Shown here: piece after piece, positions 43,321 to 52,070 of the stretch
How the letters are laid out: each line of letters begins with the position of its first letter
Numbering within the stretch: the first letter of the stretch is position 1
From: a virus
IMG/VR virus record: IMGVR_UViG_3300044630_006293
Location: 62,001-126,000 of that record
DNA length: 64,000 nucleotides
Direction: 5' to 3' (one strand)
Notes under the pieces: model-generated
What the model was told of the DNA's origin: nothing
Seen by the model: only the letters and a program-made list of their open reading frames with translations
Database searches by the model: none
Made by a program: the position numbers and the translations under genes

Positions 43321-45701
43321 TGTCTCAATACATTAAAGCTAGCGGAGTTTGGAGTACAGCAAAACCTTACGTTAAAGTTGGGGGGATTTGGAAATTTCCT
43401 GACTACATATATAATAAAGTTGCTGGTCGTTGGTACACATCTTTTATTAAGGGTGGCCTTGTTGATCGTTCTTGGGATGATAGGGATGAAACAGGAGAAT
43501 TTGGTATAGGAACAGCAGGTTACCTTATGTCTATAGTTATTCAATCCGATGGAAAAATATTAGTCGGAGGAGCCTTTACAAACTGGAATGGCGTATCACA
43601 CAACCGTCTCGTTCGTCTTAATTCAGATGGGACAAGAGACACAACTTTTATGACAAATATTGGAACAGCAGCAAACCAACCTGTTAACAGCATTGCTGTC
43701 CAAACCGACGGTAAGATTCTTGTTGGTGGCGAATTTACAACCTGGAATGGTACAACAGTTAACCGAATTGTGCGTTTAAATTCTGATGGAACCAGAGACA
43801 CATCGTTTACAACAAATACGGGTACAGCAGCAAATAATAATATATATTCAATAGCTGTTCAATCTGATGGAAAGATTTTAATTGGAGGAGCCTTTACAAC
43901 CTGGAATGGTACAACAGTTAACCGAATTGTACGTTTAAACTCTGACGGAACAAGAGACACATCGTTTACAACTAATACGGGTACTGGGGCAAATTCAAAC
44001 ATATTATCCATAGCTGTTCAATCTGATGGTAAGATTTTAATTGGAGGAGCCTTTACAACCTTTAACGGTGTAACTGTTAACCGAATTGTGCGTTTAAATT
44101 CTGATGGAACTGCGGACGCTAGCTTTGCAGATAATACAGGTAATGGGGCAAATGGTCAAATATATTCAATAGCTGTTCAGTCCAATGGTAAGATTTTAAT
44201 TGGTGGGACTTTTACAACCTTTAATAGCGCAACTGTTAATCGTATTGTACGTTTAGATTCTGATGGAAATGCGGACGCTACCTTTTCAAATATTGGAACA
44301 GCAGCAAATAATTATATATATTCAATAGCTGTTCAGTCCGACGGAAAAATATTAATTGGTGGGACTTTTACCGATTGGGATGGTGTAACTGTTAACCGAA
44401 TTGTACGTTTAGATTCTGATGGAACTAGAGACACATCTTTCTCAACAAATACTGGTACAGCAGCAAATAATTATATATATTCAATAGCTGTTCAGTCCGA
44501 CGGTAAAATTGTTATTGGAGGAAACTTTACAGCTTTTAGTGGTGTAGGACATAATCGTATTATTCGCTTAAATTCTGATGGAAGTCCCCCACCGCTTAAT
44601 TCATTTGCTAGTGGTCCAGTAAGCTCTATAGCTATTCAGTCTGATGGAAAAATATTAGTAGGTGGCGAATTCAAAGATTGGAACGGTGTAGAAGTTAACC
44701 GTATCGTTCGCTTAAACTCAGACGGGACAGTAGATACAGCTTTTTCAGCAAATATTGGAACAGCAGCAAATGATTATATATATTCAATAGCTGTTCAGTC
44801 CGACGGAAAAATATTAATTGGAGGTTGGTTTACAGAGTGGAATGGCGCACCGTTAAACCGTATCGTTCGCTTAAACTCAGACGGCACAGACGACACTACC
44901 TTTTCAACAAATATTGGAACAGCAGCAAATTCATTTATACAGTCCATAGCTGTTCAATCTGATGGTAAGATTTTAATTGGTGGGTTTTTTTCTAGCTGGA
45001 ATGGCGTATCACATAGTCGTATCGTTCGTCTTAATTCAAATGGAACAAGAGACACTACCTTTTCAACAAATATTGGAACAGCAGCAAATGATCAGATATT
45101 CTCTGTAGCTGTTCAGTCCGACGGTAAAATTGTTATTGGAGGTTGGTTTCCTAGCTGGAATGGTACGACCGTTCAACGTATTGTTCGCTTAAACTCAGAT
45201 GGAACTAGGGACACTGCCTTCACAGTAAATACAGGTACTGGTTTTAGCGACAATGTACAATCAGTAGCAATCCAAACAGATGGTAAGATTGTAATAGTAG
45301 GTCAGTTTGGATTCTTTAATGGTGTAACCGCTAACTTTATTGTTCGTCTAAATTCAGACGGAACTAGGGACACAACCTTCACAACGAATACGGGTACTGG
45401 AGCTAATAATTATATATATTCAATAGCTTTTCAGTCCAATGGTAAGATATTAGTCGGAGGAGCCTTTACAACCTTTAATGGCGTAACTGTTAATCGTATA
45501 CTACGCCTAAATTCTGATGGAACCAGAGACGCAGCTTTTACAACAAATATTGGTAACAATATTATATCTGAAGGTGGAATTTTATCTATAGCTATTCAAA
45601 CTGATAATAAAATCTTAGTAGGTGGGTCATTTAGATCATTTAGGGCATTAGATCAATGTAGTAGAAATTTTGTTCGCATAGGAGGAGAAGACGCATCATG
45701 A
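43320..45701 (+). CDS. Delta-60 repeat protein (fibre/adhesin-like)
   Basis: A 793-residue protein. After an N-terminal phage-tail-type module (YIKASGVWSTAKPYVKVGG) come 14 repeats of about 52 residues with core I-A-V-Q-S-D-G-K-I-L-I-G-G-x-F and R-I-V-R-L-N-S-D-G-T, the delta-60 repeats often built into beta-propellers. This suggests a propeller or solenoid head for receptor binding. DNA repeats of about 150 bases may recombine. The ATG overlaps the upstream TAA. Confidence 0.85.
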   Translation: MSQYIKASGVWSTAKPYVKVGGIWKFPDYIYNKVAGRWYTSFIKGGLVDRSWDDRDETGEFGIGTAGYLMSIVIQSDGKILVGGAFTNWNGVSHNRLVRLNSDGTRDTTFMTNIGTAANQPVNSIAVQTDGKILVGGEFTTWNGTTVNRIVRLNSDGTRDTSFTTNTGTAANNNIYSIAVQSDGKILIGGAFTTWNGTTVNRIVRLNSDGTRDTSFTTNTGTGANSNILSIAVQSDGKILIGGAFTTFNGVTVNRIVRLNSDGTADASFADNTGNGANGQIYSIAVQSNGKILIGGTFTTFNSATVNRIVRLDSDGNADATFSNIGTAANNYIYSIAVQSDGKILIGGTFTDWDGVTVNRIVRLDSDGTRDTSFSTNTGTAANNYIYSIAVQSDGKIVIGGNFTAFSGVGHNRIIRLNSDGSPPPLNSFASGPVSSIAIQSDGKILVGGEFKDWNGVEVNRIVRLNSDGTVDTAFSANIGTAANDYIYSIAVQSDGKILIGGWFTEWNGAPLNRIVRLNSDGTDDTTFSTNIGTAANSFIQSIAVQSDGKILIGGFFSSWNGVSHSRIVRLNSNGTRDTTFSTNIGTAANDQIFSVAVQSDGKIVIGGWFPSWNGTTVQRIVRLNSDGTRDTAFTVNTGTGFSDNVQSVAIQTDGKIVIVGQFGFFNGVTANFIVRLNSDGTRDTTFTTNTGTGANNYIYSIAFQSNGKILVGGAFTTFNGVTVNRILRLNSDGTRDAAFTTNIGNNIISEGGILSIAIQTDNKILVGGSFRSFRALDQCSRNFVRIGGEDAS

Positions 45702-45865
45702 TTAATTATGAGCCTATAACAAAAGAAGAATTTATAGAACAAAATCCTTTTGGAACAATTTCCAAACAAAATGATGATGGTTCTACAACCCTTTTAACTC
45801 AAGAAGAATACGATAATTGGGTAGAATATTCTAAAGGAATCTGGGAAGACCCAAAAGATTCTTAA
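45698..45865 (+). CDS. Small acidic protein (55 aa)
   Basis: Begins MINYEPITKEEFIEQNPFGT, with NWVEYSKGIWEDP near the end. Overlaps the delta-60 gene stop, behind AGGAGGAGAAG. May be a fibre chaperone by position; function unknown. Confidence 0.65.
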   Translation: MINYEPITKEEFIEQNPFGTISKQNDDGSTTLLTQEEYDNWVEYSKGIWEDPKDS

Positions 45866-45884
45866 TATTTAAAAACTTATCTTA

Positions 45885-46061
45885 TTAATGATCCGTTTTA
45901 TAAAAACCAGATCCTACAAATTGTATACCTGGCGCAGAATAATCTCTTTTTAATTGAGATCCACATTCCGGACAACAAGTAATTATTTGATCCTCTGTCA
46001 TCTTACGTGATTCAGAACAAGTATGATCATTATCAATGCATATATAATTATAAGTTGGCAT
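45885..46061 (-). CDS. FmdB-like zinc-ribbon protein
   Basis: A 58-residue protein starting MPTYNYICIDNDHTCSESRK, with TCCPECGSQLKRDYSAP, matching the FmdB_Zn_ribbon family (PF09723). ATG 46061 is chosen because it gives the conserved M-P-T-Y-x-Y start. Possibly transcription related. Confidence 0.8.
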   Translation of the reverse strand: MPTYNYICIDNDHTCSESRKMTEDQIITCCPECGSQLKRDYSAPGIQFVGSGFYKTDH

Positions 46062-46065
46062 AATA

Positions 46066-46332
46066 TTATTCCACTTCAATAAAGATGCATTCACCTGGGC
46101 ATTCTTCGGCAGCTTCTATAACATCTTGCAATAAAGATTCTGGTACAGTAGCCATTCCTTGTGCCATTTGATAGACAGGTCCTTCGCCTTTTCCAGTTGG
46201 CCCCATAAGATTAGGCCAATCAACTTCTTTTACATATGCCAAGCCATCATTGTGCATTTCAAAAACTGCTGGTGCAATTTCAGCACAGAGGCCATCGCCA
46301 GTACAAAGATCTTGATCGATCCAAACCTTCAT
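46066..46332 (-). CDS. Ferredoxin, [3Fe-4S]-type
   Basis: An 88-residue ferredoxin. MKVWIDQDLCTGDGLCAEIAP holds the first two cysteines with Asp where a four-iron type has Cys, and EAAEECPGECIFIE has the last ones. This is the type actinobacteria pair with cytochrome P450s. No redox partner is visible except nearby HiPIP-like proteins. A ferredoxin in a phage may support a host Fe-S or P450 pathway. Confidence 0.85.
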   Translation of the reverse strand: MKVWIDQDLCTGDGLCAEIAPAVFEMHNDGLAYVKEVDWPNLMGPTGKGEGPVYQMAQGMATVPESLLQDVIEAAEECPGECIFIEVE

Positions 46333-46334
46333 GT

Positions 46335-46712
46335 TTAACCCTTCTTTAAAAGTTCGTTAGGTATAATCCAAAGTTTACAAACAGCATTTGGTTGTATGGT
46401 TCCGGCAACTATTTCACAGCCTTGCCCGCCCTTAAAAAATACACAGTTAGAACAAATTAATCCTTCTTTAATAAATGGATTCTTAGCAGCTGGTGCATAG
46501 TGTGCTCCATTTCCTAAAGAAGTTTGATCAAACATGCCGTGCATTTCTACAGTTGCTTCATACTGTTCATACATCATTTTTTGTCTAGCATTTAATTTTG
46601 ATTTGGGATCATCCATATCTTCTTCTTCATCTTCGGAATCATCCATCTCTGGTTCTTCAGGCATCTCTTCATCATCTGGAGATTGATATTCACTTAACCA
46701 GTAGTTTCTCAT
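46335..46712 (-). CDS. HiPIP-like four-cysteine protein with acidic N-terminus
   Basis: A 125-residue protein with a very acidic N-terminal half (EEMPEEPEMDDSEDEEEDMD). The last 40 residues carry CSNCVFFKGGQGCEIVAG and AVCKLW, a C-x2-C-x8-C-x11-12-C spacing like high-potential Fe-S proteins. Paralogous to the upstream neighbour over the cysteine module. Confidence 0.6.
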   Translation of the reverse strand: MRNYWLSEYQSPDDEEMPEEPEMDDSEDEEEDMDDPKSKLNARQKMMYEQYEATVEMHGMFDQTSLGNGAHYAPAAKNPFIKEGLICSNCVFFKGGQGCEIVAGTIQPNAVCKLWIIPNELLKKG

Positions 46713-47029
46713 TCACTTTTTCCCGACTTGACGACACCATCGTAGATAGCAGCTAGGCGACAATAGCCATTGTCCTCTACGGTCTGGGCAACAATCTTAC
46801 AAACGCCATTGCCTTCATACAATGCACAGTTGGCACACTTAACACCAATAGATAAATTGTCATTTTCTATGCCTGGAACATAGCCAACCCAGATGCCATT
46901 GCCATCACTGTTGGAAAGCTTGCCATATTTGCTGACAATTCCTAGCATTGCGTTTGCATATTCTTGTTCTGCTGGAGGAAGTTTTCTTTCCATTTCCTCT
47001 AAAAGTTCGGCTAACCAATAACTATCCAT
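46709..47029 (-). CDS. HiPIP-like four-cysteine protein
   Basis: A 106-residue protein. The C-terminal module CANCALYEGNGVCKIVAQTV and YCRLA repeats the cysteine spacing of the gene at 46335, so the two are duplicates. Such modules also occur in phage structural proteins, so a metal-stabilised fold is possible. Codon use is more G+C rich than nearby. ATGA-type overlap with the downstream gene. Confidence 0.6.
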   Translation of the reverse strand: MDSYWLAELLEEMERKLPPAEQEYANAMLGIVSKYGKLSNSDGNGIWVGYVPGIENDNLSIGVKCANCALYEGNGVCKIVAQTVEDNGYCRLAAIYDGVVKSGKSE

Positions 47030-47049
47030 TTTAATTTATTTCCTTTTAG

Positions 47050-47274
47050 TTAAGATGCAGGGACTGCTTGTTCTTTTGGAATACAGTTTCTAGTGCAATA
47101 TACATTGCTTTTGTGTTCCCAAATTATACCTTTACTGAGGCTTCTACTGCAACTAGGGCAGCTAAATTTAACACCTTTAATACCAACATATTTAACTGCT
47201 TTACCAGGTAATTCTACTTTAATTTCTTTTTGACTATTAGAAACATTTTTCTTTGCTGGCTTTTTTCCTGCCAT
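47050..47274 (-). CDS. Zinc-finger protein
   Basis: A 74-residue protein with a basic N-terminus (MAGKKPAKKNVSNSQKEIK), then FSCPSCSRSL and VYCTRNCIP, a treble-clef-type C-x2-C/C-x3-C site. GGAGGT before the ATG. First gene of a minus-strand Fe-S/zinc operon. Confidence 0.7.
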   Translation of the reverse strand: MAGKKPAKKNVSNSQKEIKVELPGKAVKYVGIKGVKFSCPSCSRSLSKGIIWEHKSNVYCTRNCIPKEQAVPAS

Positions 47275-47294
47275 AACATACCTCCAAACATTGG

Positions 47295-47302
47295 TTACTA
47301 TT
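47295..47302 (+). promoter_or_regulatory. Candidate late promoter TTACTATT (plus)
   Basis: Plus-strand half of an inverted pair; the gene at 47334 starts 39 bases from the motif start. Confidence 0.5.
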
Positions 47303-47307
47303 TAGTC

Positions 47308-47315
47308 TATAGTAA
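47308..47315 (-). promoter_or_regulatory. Candidate late promoter TTACTATA (minus)
   Basis: Minus-strand half of the inverted pair; the minus-strand gene starts at 47274, 41 bases away. The two motifs face opposite genes at similar distances. Confidence 0.55.
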
Positions 47316-47333
47316 TACAAAACTGGAGTTTTT

Positions 47334-48960
47334 ATGGCCAAAAAACAATTTACAACGGTTAATATAAATGATTTCTTTGTTTCAGAACCAGGACCTCCAG
47401 CCCCTATAACATTAACTACGACATCTGCCCCTCCTTCGTCCCCTGTCTCCAGGTCTTCTAATATCATTTCATCATCCGGTGGTATAGAAAAAATTTCAAC
47501 TTCAAGAAAAGGCTTTGATGACGATCCTGAAAGGGTAAGCAAAAGAAGGGGTAAAAATAGAGGAGGAAGATCAGGCAAGGCGTCAATACCTACACCTCAT
47601 ATATTAGATGCATCCAACACTAACTCTAGAACCTTGATGCAAAATCTTCTTCCAAAAGAAATGGTTCCACAGGGTTATTTTAATCCAATTGAAATTAAAT
47701 TAAAAAGTGGAAGAACAAAATTTGTAAATCCACTAAACCAAAATCAAGTTATATTTACAAGGGATAAAAAACGGAAGAATTAAATTCACGAATCCAGAAT
47801 TTACTTTTAATAAAACTGATAATCTTGCTAGAAAAGTAGAGAATGTATTTAACCCTAACCAGGTTAATGCAGATCTAGATCCTATTTATCTTAGACCAAA
47901 AAATGGAGCTCCAATTTCTACTCCAGCTTCAAGATATGATCCCATGGGAGAAGGTGTATTAAGACCTTTAAATAAAGGTGAAAGAGCAGCTTTTGATCAT
48001 AGCAGGAAGATGAAGGCAAAATATAACTCTCCAAAAAGAAGAAGTTATTTAACTAGAGAAGATATTTTAAATACCGCAAACATGGAAAGAAGACAGTATA
48101 CAGTAGGAAGATATGCTGGATCGGTTGCTGAATACAAAGCAAAAGTAGCAAAGTATATTATGGATCTTGAAAATGAGCTTTCATATTTAGATGCTGGATC
48201 TAAAAAACAAGTTCGTCGAGCAATTATAGAAGATACTCTTACTGATCTAAGAAAAGAAATGAGAAAGACTGCTGACCAGATTAATCCAAGCAAAAGTGGT
48301 CTTCCTCATAAATTAGAAATGAAAATTATGGAGTCCCTAAAAGGAGATGATCAGCCACTTAATTTTCTTACAAATCCATCTTCTAGACAAAATGCTATTA
48401 TAGCTAGAAGAAAAGCTATTAGAGCTGGAGTCATAAAGCCAATGCAGCCGATGGAATCCTACATGAGTAGAGTTGAAAGACTAATGCAAAGTGGTATGCG
48501 TGAGTCATATTTGTCGAAAAAGGGATACGGTACTGACAATCTTTTAAAGGATCAGCCAGATTTTATTCAACCCAGAACAACAACAAGGGTAAGCATAAAT
48601 AATCTAACAAGTAAAACTAATTTATCTACTGCTGCAACTAGTGCAAATCCAAAAATTGATAAAGACTATATTCCTAGTTCTGTAAATAGATATTTGCAAA
48701 CTGCAAGTATTAATTCTAGTCAGCCAGCAGCAAATATAGCAAGTGCTGTAGGAGAAACTCTTCCAACTGGAACTCCGGGAAGAATGATGTCCTCAACAGC
48801 CCAAAGGCTAGCAGATGACACCATGAGGGCAGCTAGCGTTGTGCATAGTTCTAAGCTTGGATTTGCTGCAATAGGAATGGGTGCACTGGGAGCTGCTTTT
48901 GGTATATCATCTCTGCGTAGTAAGTCAATGGAAAAGCAAATGGAAATGGAAAGAGTTTAG
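47334..48960 (+). CDS. Large unassigned late protein, needs +1 frameshift at CGGA (47772)
   Basis: Read through one skipped base this is a 541-residue protein. The N-terminal third is Pro/Ser-rich and basic; the break is at AAA-CGG-AAG, where skipping the C gives DKK-G-RIKFTNPEF, paralleling the earlier GRTKFVNPLNQNQVIF. The zero frame stops at 47783. The middle is helical and basic, and the end has a Gly/Ala-rich membrane-like helix (FAAIGMGALGAAFGIS). No family recognised. Same layout as the next gene. It may be a virion-internal or injected protein. Confidence 0.7.
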
Positions 48961-48963
48961 ATT

Positions 48964-50730
48964 ATGGCTCGATCTATTCATGAGATAATACTCGATGCAA
49001 ATAATAAAAAATATCCAAATACAATAAAGAAGTATGATGATATTTCTAATGTATCAGCTGTTACCGGAGACGATGGAGCAGAGCTTTTTCAGTTTATAAG
49101 ACCTAATGTAGACGGTGAGATAGATTCCGTTAGCGGCAATCTAAAAAGAGAATATGCTCGAGTAAGTAAGGATAATTTAACCGATTATTCTAAAAGAGTT
49201 TTTGGCCATGAGCTACCAGAACTTATCAGTCCTCATAGATTTTCTGATCCAACCTCTAACAGAGCGCTGTATACACAAATGGATTCTCCAACATCTAGAA
49301 TTGACCCAAGATATAATCCCGTTAAACCCAGTGGTATAAATCAAAATCATGGGTGGAAAATTCATGCTGATTTTGTTACAGACTTAAGTCATGAAGAGGG
49401 TTTAGCAAGAGCGGGGAGAGCAGCAGACTTATCTGTAATGGATCAAAATTTAGCAGATGTGTTTGATTCCAGACTTGCTGGTATTGGAGTTAAATCTGAT
49501 GATTTTTTTAAATTTTATAAATCAGCATATAGTAGCGGAGCTCAAAATTTTGCTGATCCAAATGACATAATATCAGCAGCTGAAGTGTTCAATGAACAAG
49601 CAATGACCTACAAAATGGGACCTGGAAAATATGGTGCAGGTAGACACTTAACAGCATACCCACAAAGCTTAGAGGGTAGAGATTCTATAATAAAAAGCCT
49701 AGAAGATAAATTGGGAAATAGGCTTGTTGATCAAAATGATCCTGCATACAGGCATAGTATAATTGGAGACACCGGAGTAAAAAATCATCCTCTTTCTAGA
49801 GGTGTTTCTGGAAGATTTACTACTGATTACTTAGGTATTAATCCAACTACTGGAAAAGTTGATTTTTCTCTTGAAGATACTTCAATGAGCAACAGTTTAG
49901 AAGAATATAAAATATCTGGAAAAATTAATCCAGAAGAAATAGATAAAATAAACAAAATAACTCAAGAAATGCCAGAGATGGCAGAACTATTACATGGCAA
50001 AGATGGTTACATTAGCCCGTATAAAACAATAGAGCAAATAGCTCAAGAGAGATCTACTGGAAAAATTGCATTCGGTAACACCAAATATGTAGATAACTAT
50101 GTTGGAGATCTTCCGACTATTAATAAGCCAGGACAAATTCCAGCTCCAAGGACTCTTCAAGCTGTCTCAGCTCCAAGTGTAGCAACTACTAATGCTACTA
50201 AAGTAACTCCTTTAGCAGATGAATATGATACTGGTACAGTAGCAGCTAAAATATCCGCAGGAGAGCCATTAACAGTTCCTCCTCCAGCATCCCCTCCTCC
50301 AAAAGGATTAAATGTTGGAACTCCAACAGATGACATTAGAGTTACCCCAAGAAACAGAGGAGCAGATTCTGCGTCTGGTGGAAAATCTAAACCAAAAGCT
50401 CAATCTTCACCCATAAATACAAGTACTCAAAATCCAAAGCCTGACCCCAGTGCAAAAATAACTTCTAACCCCCCTCTATCTGGGGAGCCAACGCTGAAAA
50501 TAGGATCTTCAGAACCATCTAAGGTAACTACTAAACCAAAAGGTTTAATGGACAATGGAATGAAGACTGCTCAAGATCTTGCATCAGGCAACGCAAGGGC
50601 AATGGGTATTGCTGCAGCTGCTGGTTTACTTGGAGTAGGAATAGCTATGTCTAATAGAAAAAGAACAATTGCTCCAGATGATGGAACATATTTGTCTCAA
50701 AGTAGAGCAAAATTAGAGCGGTTGAAATAA
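48964..50730 (+). CDS. Large unassigned late protein with C-terminal membrane segment
   Basis: A 588-residue protein of unknown family. The middle has a charged alpha/beta region; residues about 395-530 are Pro/Ser/Lys linkers; the end is AMGIAAAAGLLGVGIAMSN followed by basic residues, like the preceding gene. An in-frame CGGT (50719) lies three codons before the stop; frame-shifting there would end two residues earlier, so it is uninformative. Possibly an ejected or internal virion protein. Confidence 0.65.
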   Translation: MARSIHEIILDANNKKYPNTIKKYDDISNVSAVTGDDGAELFQFIRPNVDGEIDSVSGNLKREYARVSKDNLTDYSKRVFGHELPELISPHRFSDPTSNRALYTQMDSPTSRIDPRYNPVKPSGINQNHGWKIHADFVTDLSHEEGLARAGRAADLSVMDQNLADVFDSRLAGIGVKSDDFFKFYKSAYSSGAQNFADPNDIISAAEVFNEQAMTYKMGPGKYGAGRHLTAYPQSLEGRDSIIKSLEDKLGNRLVDQNDPAYRHSIIGDTGVKNHPLSRGVSGRFTTDYLGINPTTGKVDFSLEDTSMSNSLEEYKISGKINPEEIDKINKITQEMPEMAELLHGKDGYISPYKTIEQIAQERSTGKIAFGNTKYVDNYVGDLPTINKPGQIPAPRTLQAVSAPSVATTNATKVTPLADEYDTGTVAAKISAGEPLTVPPPASPPPKGLNVGTPTDDIRVTPRNRGADSASGGKSKPKAQSSPINTSTQNPKPDPSAKITSNPPLSGEPTLKIGSSEPSKVTTKPKGLMDNGMKTAQDLASGNARAMGIAAAAGLLGVGIAMSNRKRTIAPDDGTYLSQSRAKLERLK

Positions 50731-50737
50731 TAATTTT

Positions 50738-51154
50738 TTATTCATTATCGTATAATTCTTTATATTTATTTGGATTTCTTCTTTTCATGTCTCTTTTGCT
50801 TCTTGCGAGCCTACATTCTTCACACCTACAACCATAATGATCGTAGCCATTAGATGTACCATGTACTATTCCAGGATATTCTACTTCTGATATAGTTTTT
50901 TTTAAATGACAAGACTTGCAAAGAACCTGACACTTAGATAATTCTTTGTCTCTAACTTCTTTTCTTCTGCTCCATACGCAAGAAGCATGCATTGTCTTAT
51001 CTTCACGTTTAATGTGATCTACTTCTAAGCTGTCCCAAGAACCACAATGCTTGCATGGACCGTTAGCCAGAACCCAGTCAAGTCTTCTGTCTCTCATCCA
51101 TTTTCTTTGGTATTCTTTTAGGTAAGCTTTTCTTTTTTCTATATCTTTAGTCAT
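50738..51154 (-). CDS. HNH endonuclease
   Basis: A 138-residue protein. CKHCGSWDSLEVDHIKREDK and CQVLCKSCHLKKT give the HNH fold with four zinc cysteines; the VDHI holds the catalytic His. A second cysteine knot (GCRCEECR) is near the C-terminus. It lies just downstream of the tRNA-Gly on the same strand; it may be a free-standing homing endonuclease that moves with that locus. Confidence 0.85.
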   Translation of the reverse strand: MTKDIEKRKAYLKEYQRKWMRDRRLDWVLANGPCKHCGSWDSLEVDHIKREDKTMHASCVWSRRKEVRDKELSKCQVLCKSCHLKKTISEVEYPGIVHGTSNGYDHYGCRCEECRLARSKRDMKRRNPNKYKELYDNE

Positions 51155-51201
51155 TATATCTAAATTTTTCTATGCTCTTAGTTATGGTATTGAAATTACA
51201 T

Positions 51202-51277
<76 letters not shown>

Positions 51278-51287
51278 ATAATCTGTT

Positions 51288-51296
51288 ATTATAGTA
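51288..51296 (-). promoter_or_regulatory. Promoter of the tRNA-Gly (GTACTATAAT)
   Basis: On the minus strand TACTATAAT, preceded by TTTTTATGG, lies 11 bases before the tRNA 5' end. The predicted +1 is within a few bases of the tRNA. The 16 bases TATAGTACCATAAAAA (plus strand) recur at 59264-59279. Confidence 0.65.
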
Positions 51297-51348
51297 CCAT
51301 AAAAATACTGGTTGATAATAGCAGAGAAATTAAATATACCCAAAGAAC

Positions 51349-51591
51349 TTAATTAAATGGTTGACCATCTTTGTCATCTAGATCAAATCCACCAAGTTTT
51401 AATGGACTCCACATTAAGCTAAGAATTTCTGATATTGCATTTATTGTTTGTGGATTTTGCTGACTTGAAAGCCTAAACAATCCATTTATTGCATTAGCTA
51501 TACTGACAGTAGTGTAATGTATTTGTTCATTATTTCTGTCATCATGCTTAACGCAATCATAAATTTTATTATATATTTCTGTGTAGTTCAT
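51349..51591 (-). CDS. Hypothetical protein
   Basis: An 80-residue helical protein; no motif recognised. Its start overlaps the end of the upstream gene by 23 bases. Function unknown. Confidence 0.6.
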   Translation of the reverse strand: MNYTEIYNKIYDCVKHDDRNNEQIHYTTVSIANAINGLFRLSSQQNPQTINAISEILSLMWSPLKLGGFDLDDKDGQPFN

Positions 51592-51976
51592 ATAAATCTT
51601 CTTTCTTTGGCGATATCATTTTCGCCTCTACCAGGAGACTGTCAGTAAACTTCAAGTCATATTCAAACCATAACATCCTATTGGAATCTATTGATTCGTC
51701 TTCAGTTAAGTATACAGGACAATGCACTTTTATGTGGCCGTGAAAGTATATCTTTCTGCTCTTTTTATTCTTTGAATCTTCTTCAAAAGAAGGGCTTTCT
51801 TCCATGTATAAGTATCCATTATTGTCTATAAAATAACTATCTAAAAAGCATTCCATAGATTTTGATTTAAATCCTTCAGCAGCAAAAGCATAATAAATAT
51901 AAGACTTGTAGCTGTGTGGAATCCAAGGCTCTACCGGCAAAGGATAATCAATATGAAAAAAATCGTACGTTCCCAT
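51569..51976 (-). CDS. Hypothetical protein
   Basis: A 135-residue aromatic, acidic protein (YDFFHIDYPLPVEPWIPHSY start) with beta-rich character. An extended -10 box TGCTATAAT (51987-51995, minus) puts the +1 about four bases before the ATG, so the mRNA is nearly leaderless. No family recognised. Confidence 0.65.
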   Translation of the reverse strand: MGTYDFFHIDYPLPVEPWIPHSYKSYIYYAFAAEGFKSKSMECFLDSYFIDNNGYLYMEESPSFEEDSKNKKSRKIYFHGHIKVHCPVYLTEDESIDSNRMLWFEYDLKFTDSLLVEAKMISPKKEDLYELHRNI

Positions 51977-52010
51977 AATTAACTATATTATAGCAGCTCA
52001 AACCGCAATT

Positions 52011-52027
52011 TGAGGTCCTATTGATTT
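52011..52027 (+). repeat. Direct repeat, copy 1
   Basis: TGAGGTCCTATTGATTT, matching TGAGGTCCTATTAATTT at 53301-53317 in 16 of 17 positions. The two copies bracket the zincin gene. Confidence 0.6.
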
Positions 52028-52034
52028 TAAAAGG

Positions 52035-52044
52035 TTACTATATA
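52035..52044 (+). promoter_or_regulatory. Candidate late promoter TTACTATATA
   Basis: 36 bases upstream of ATG 52071; follows the direct repeat. Confidence 0.55.
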
Positions 52045-52070
52045 TATAGTTTTTAACTTTAAGGTTTATT

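Noticed and set aside
43320-45701. CRISPR-like array from regularly spaced repeats
   Set aside because: The repeats are coding delta-60 units in one frame with degenerate repeats and no short identical units or spacers.
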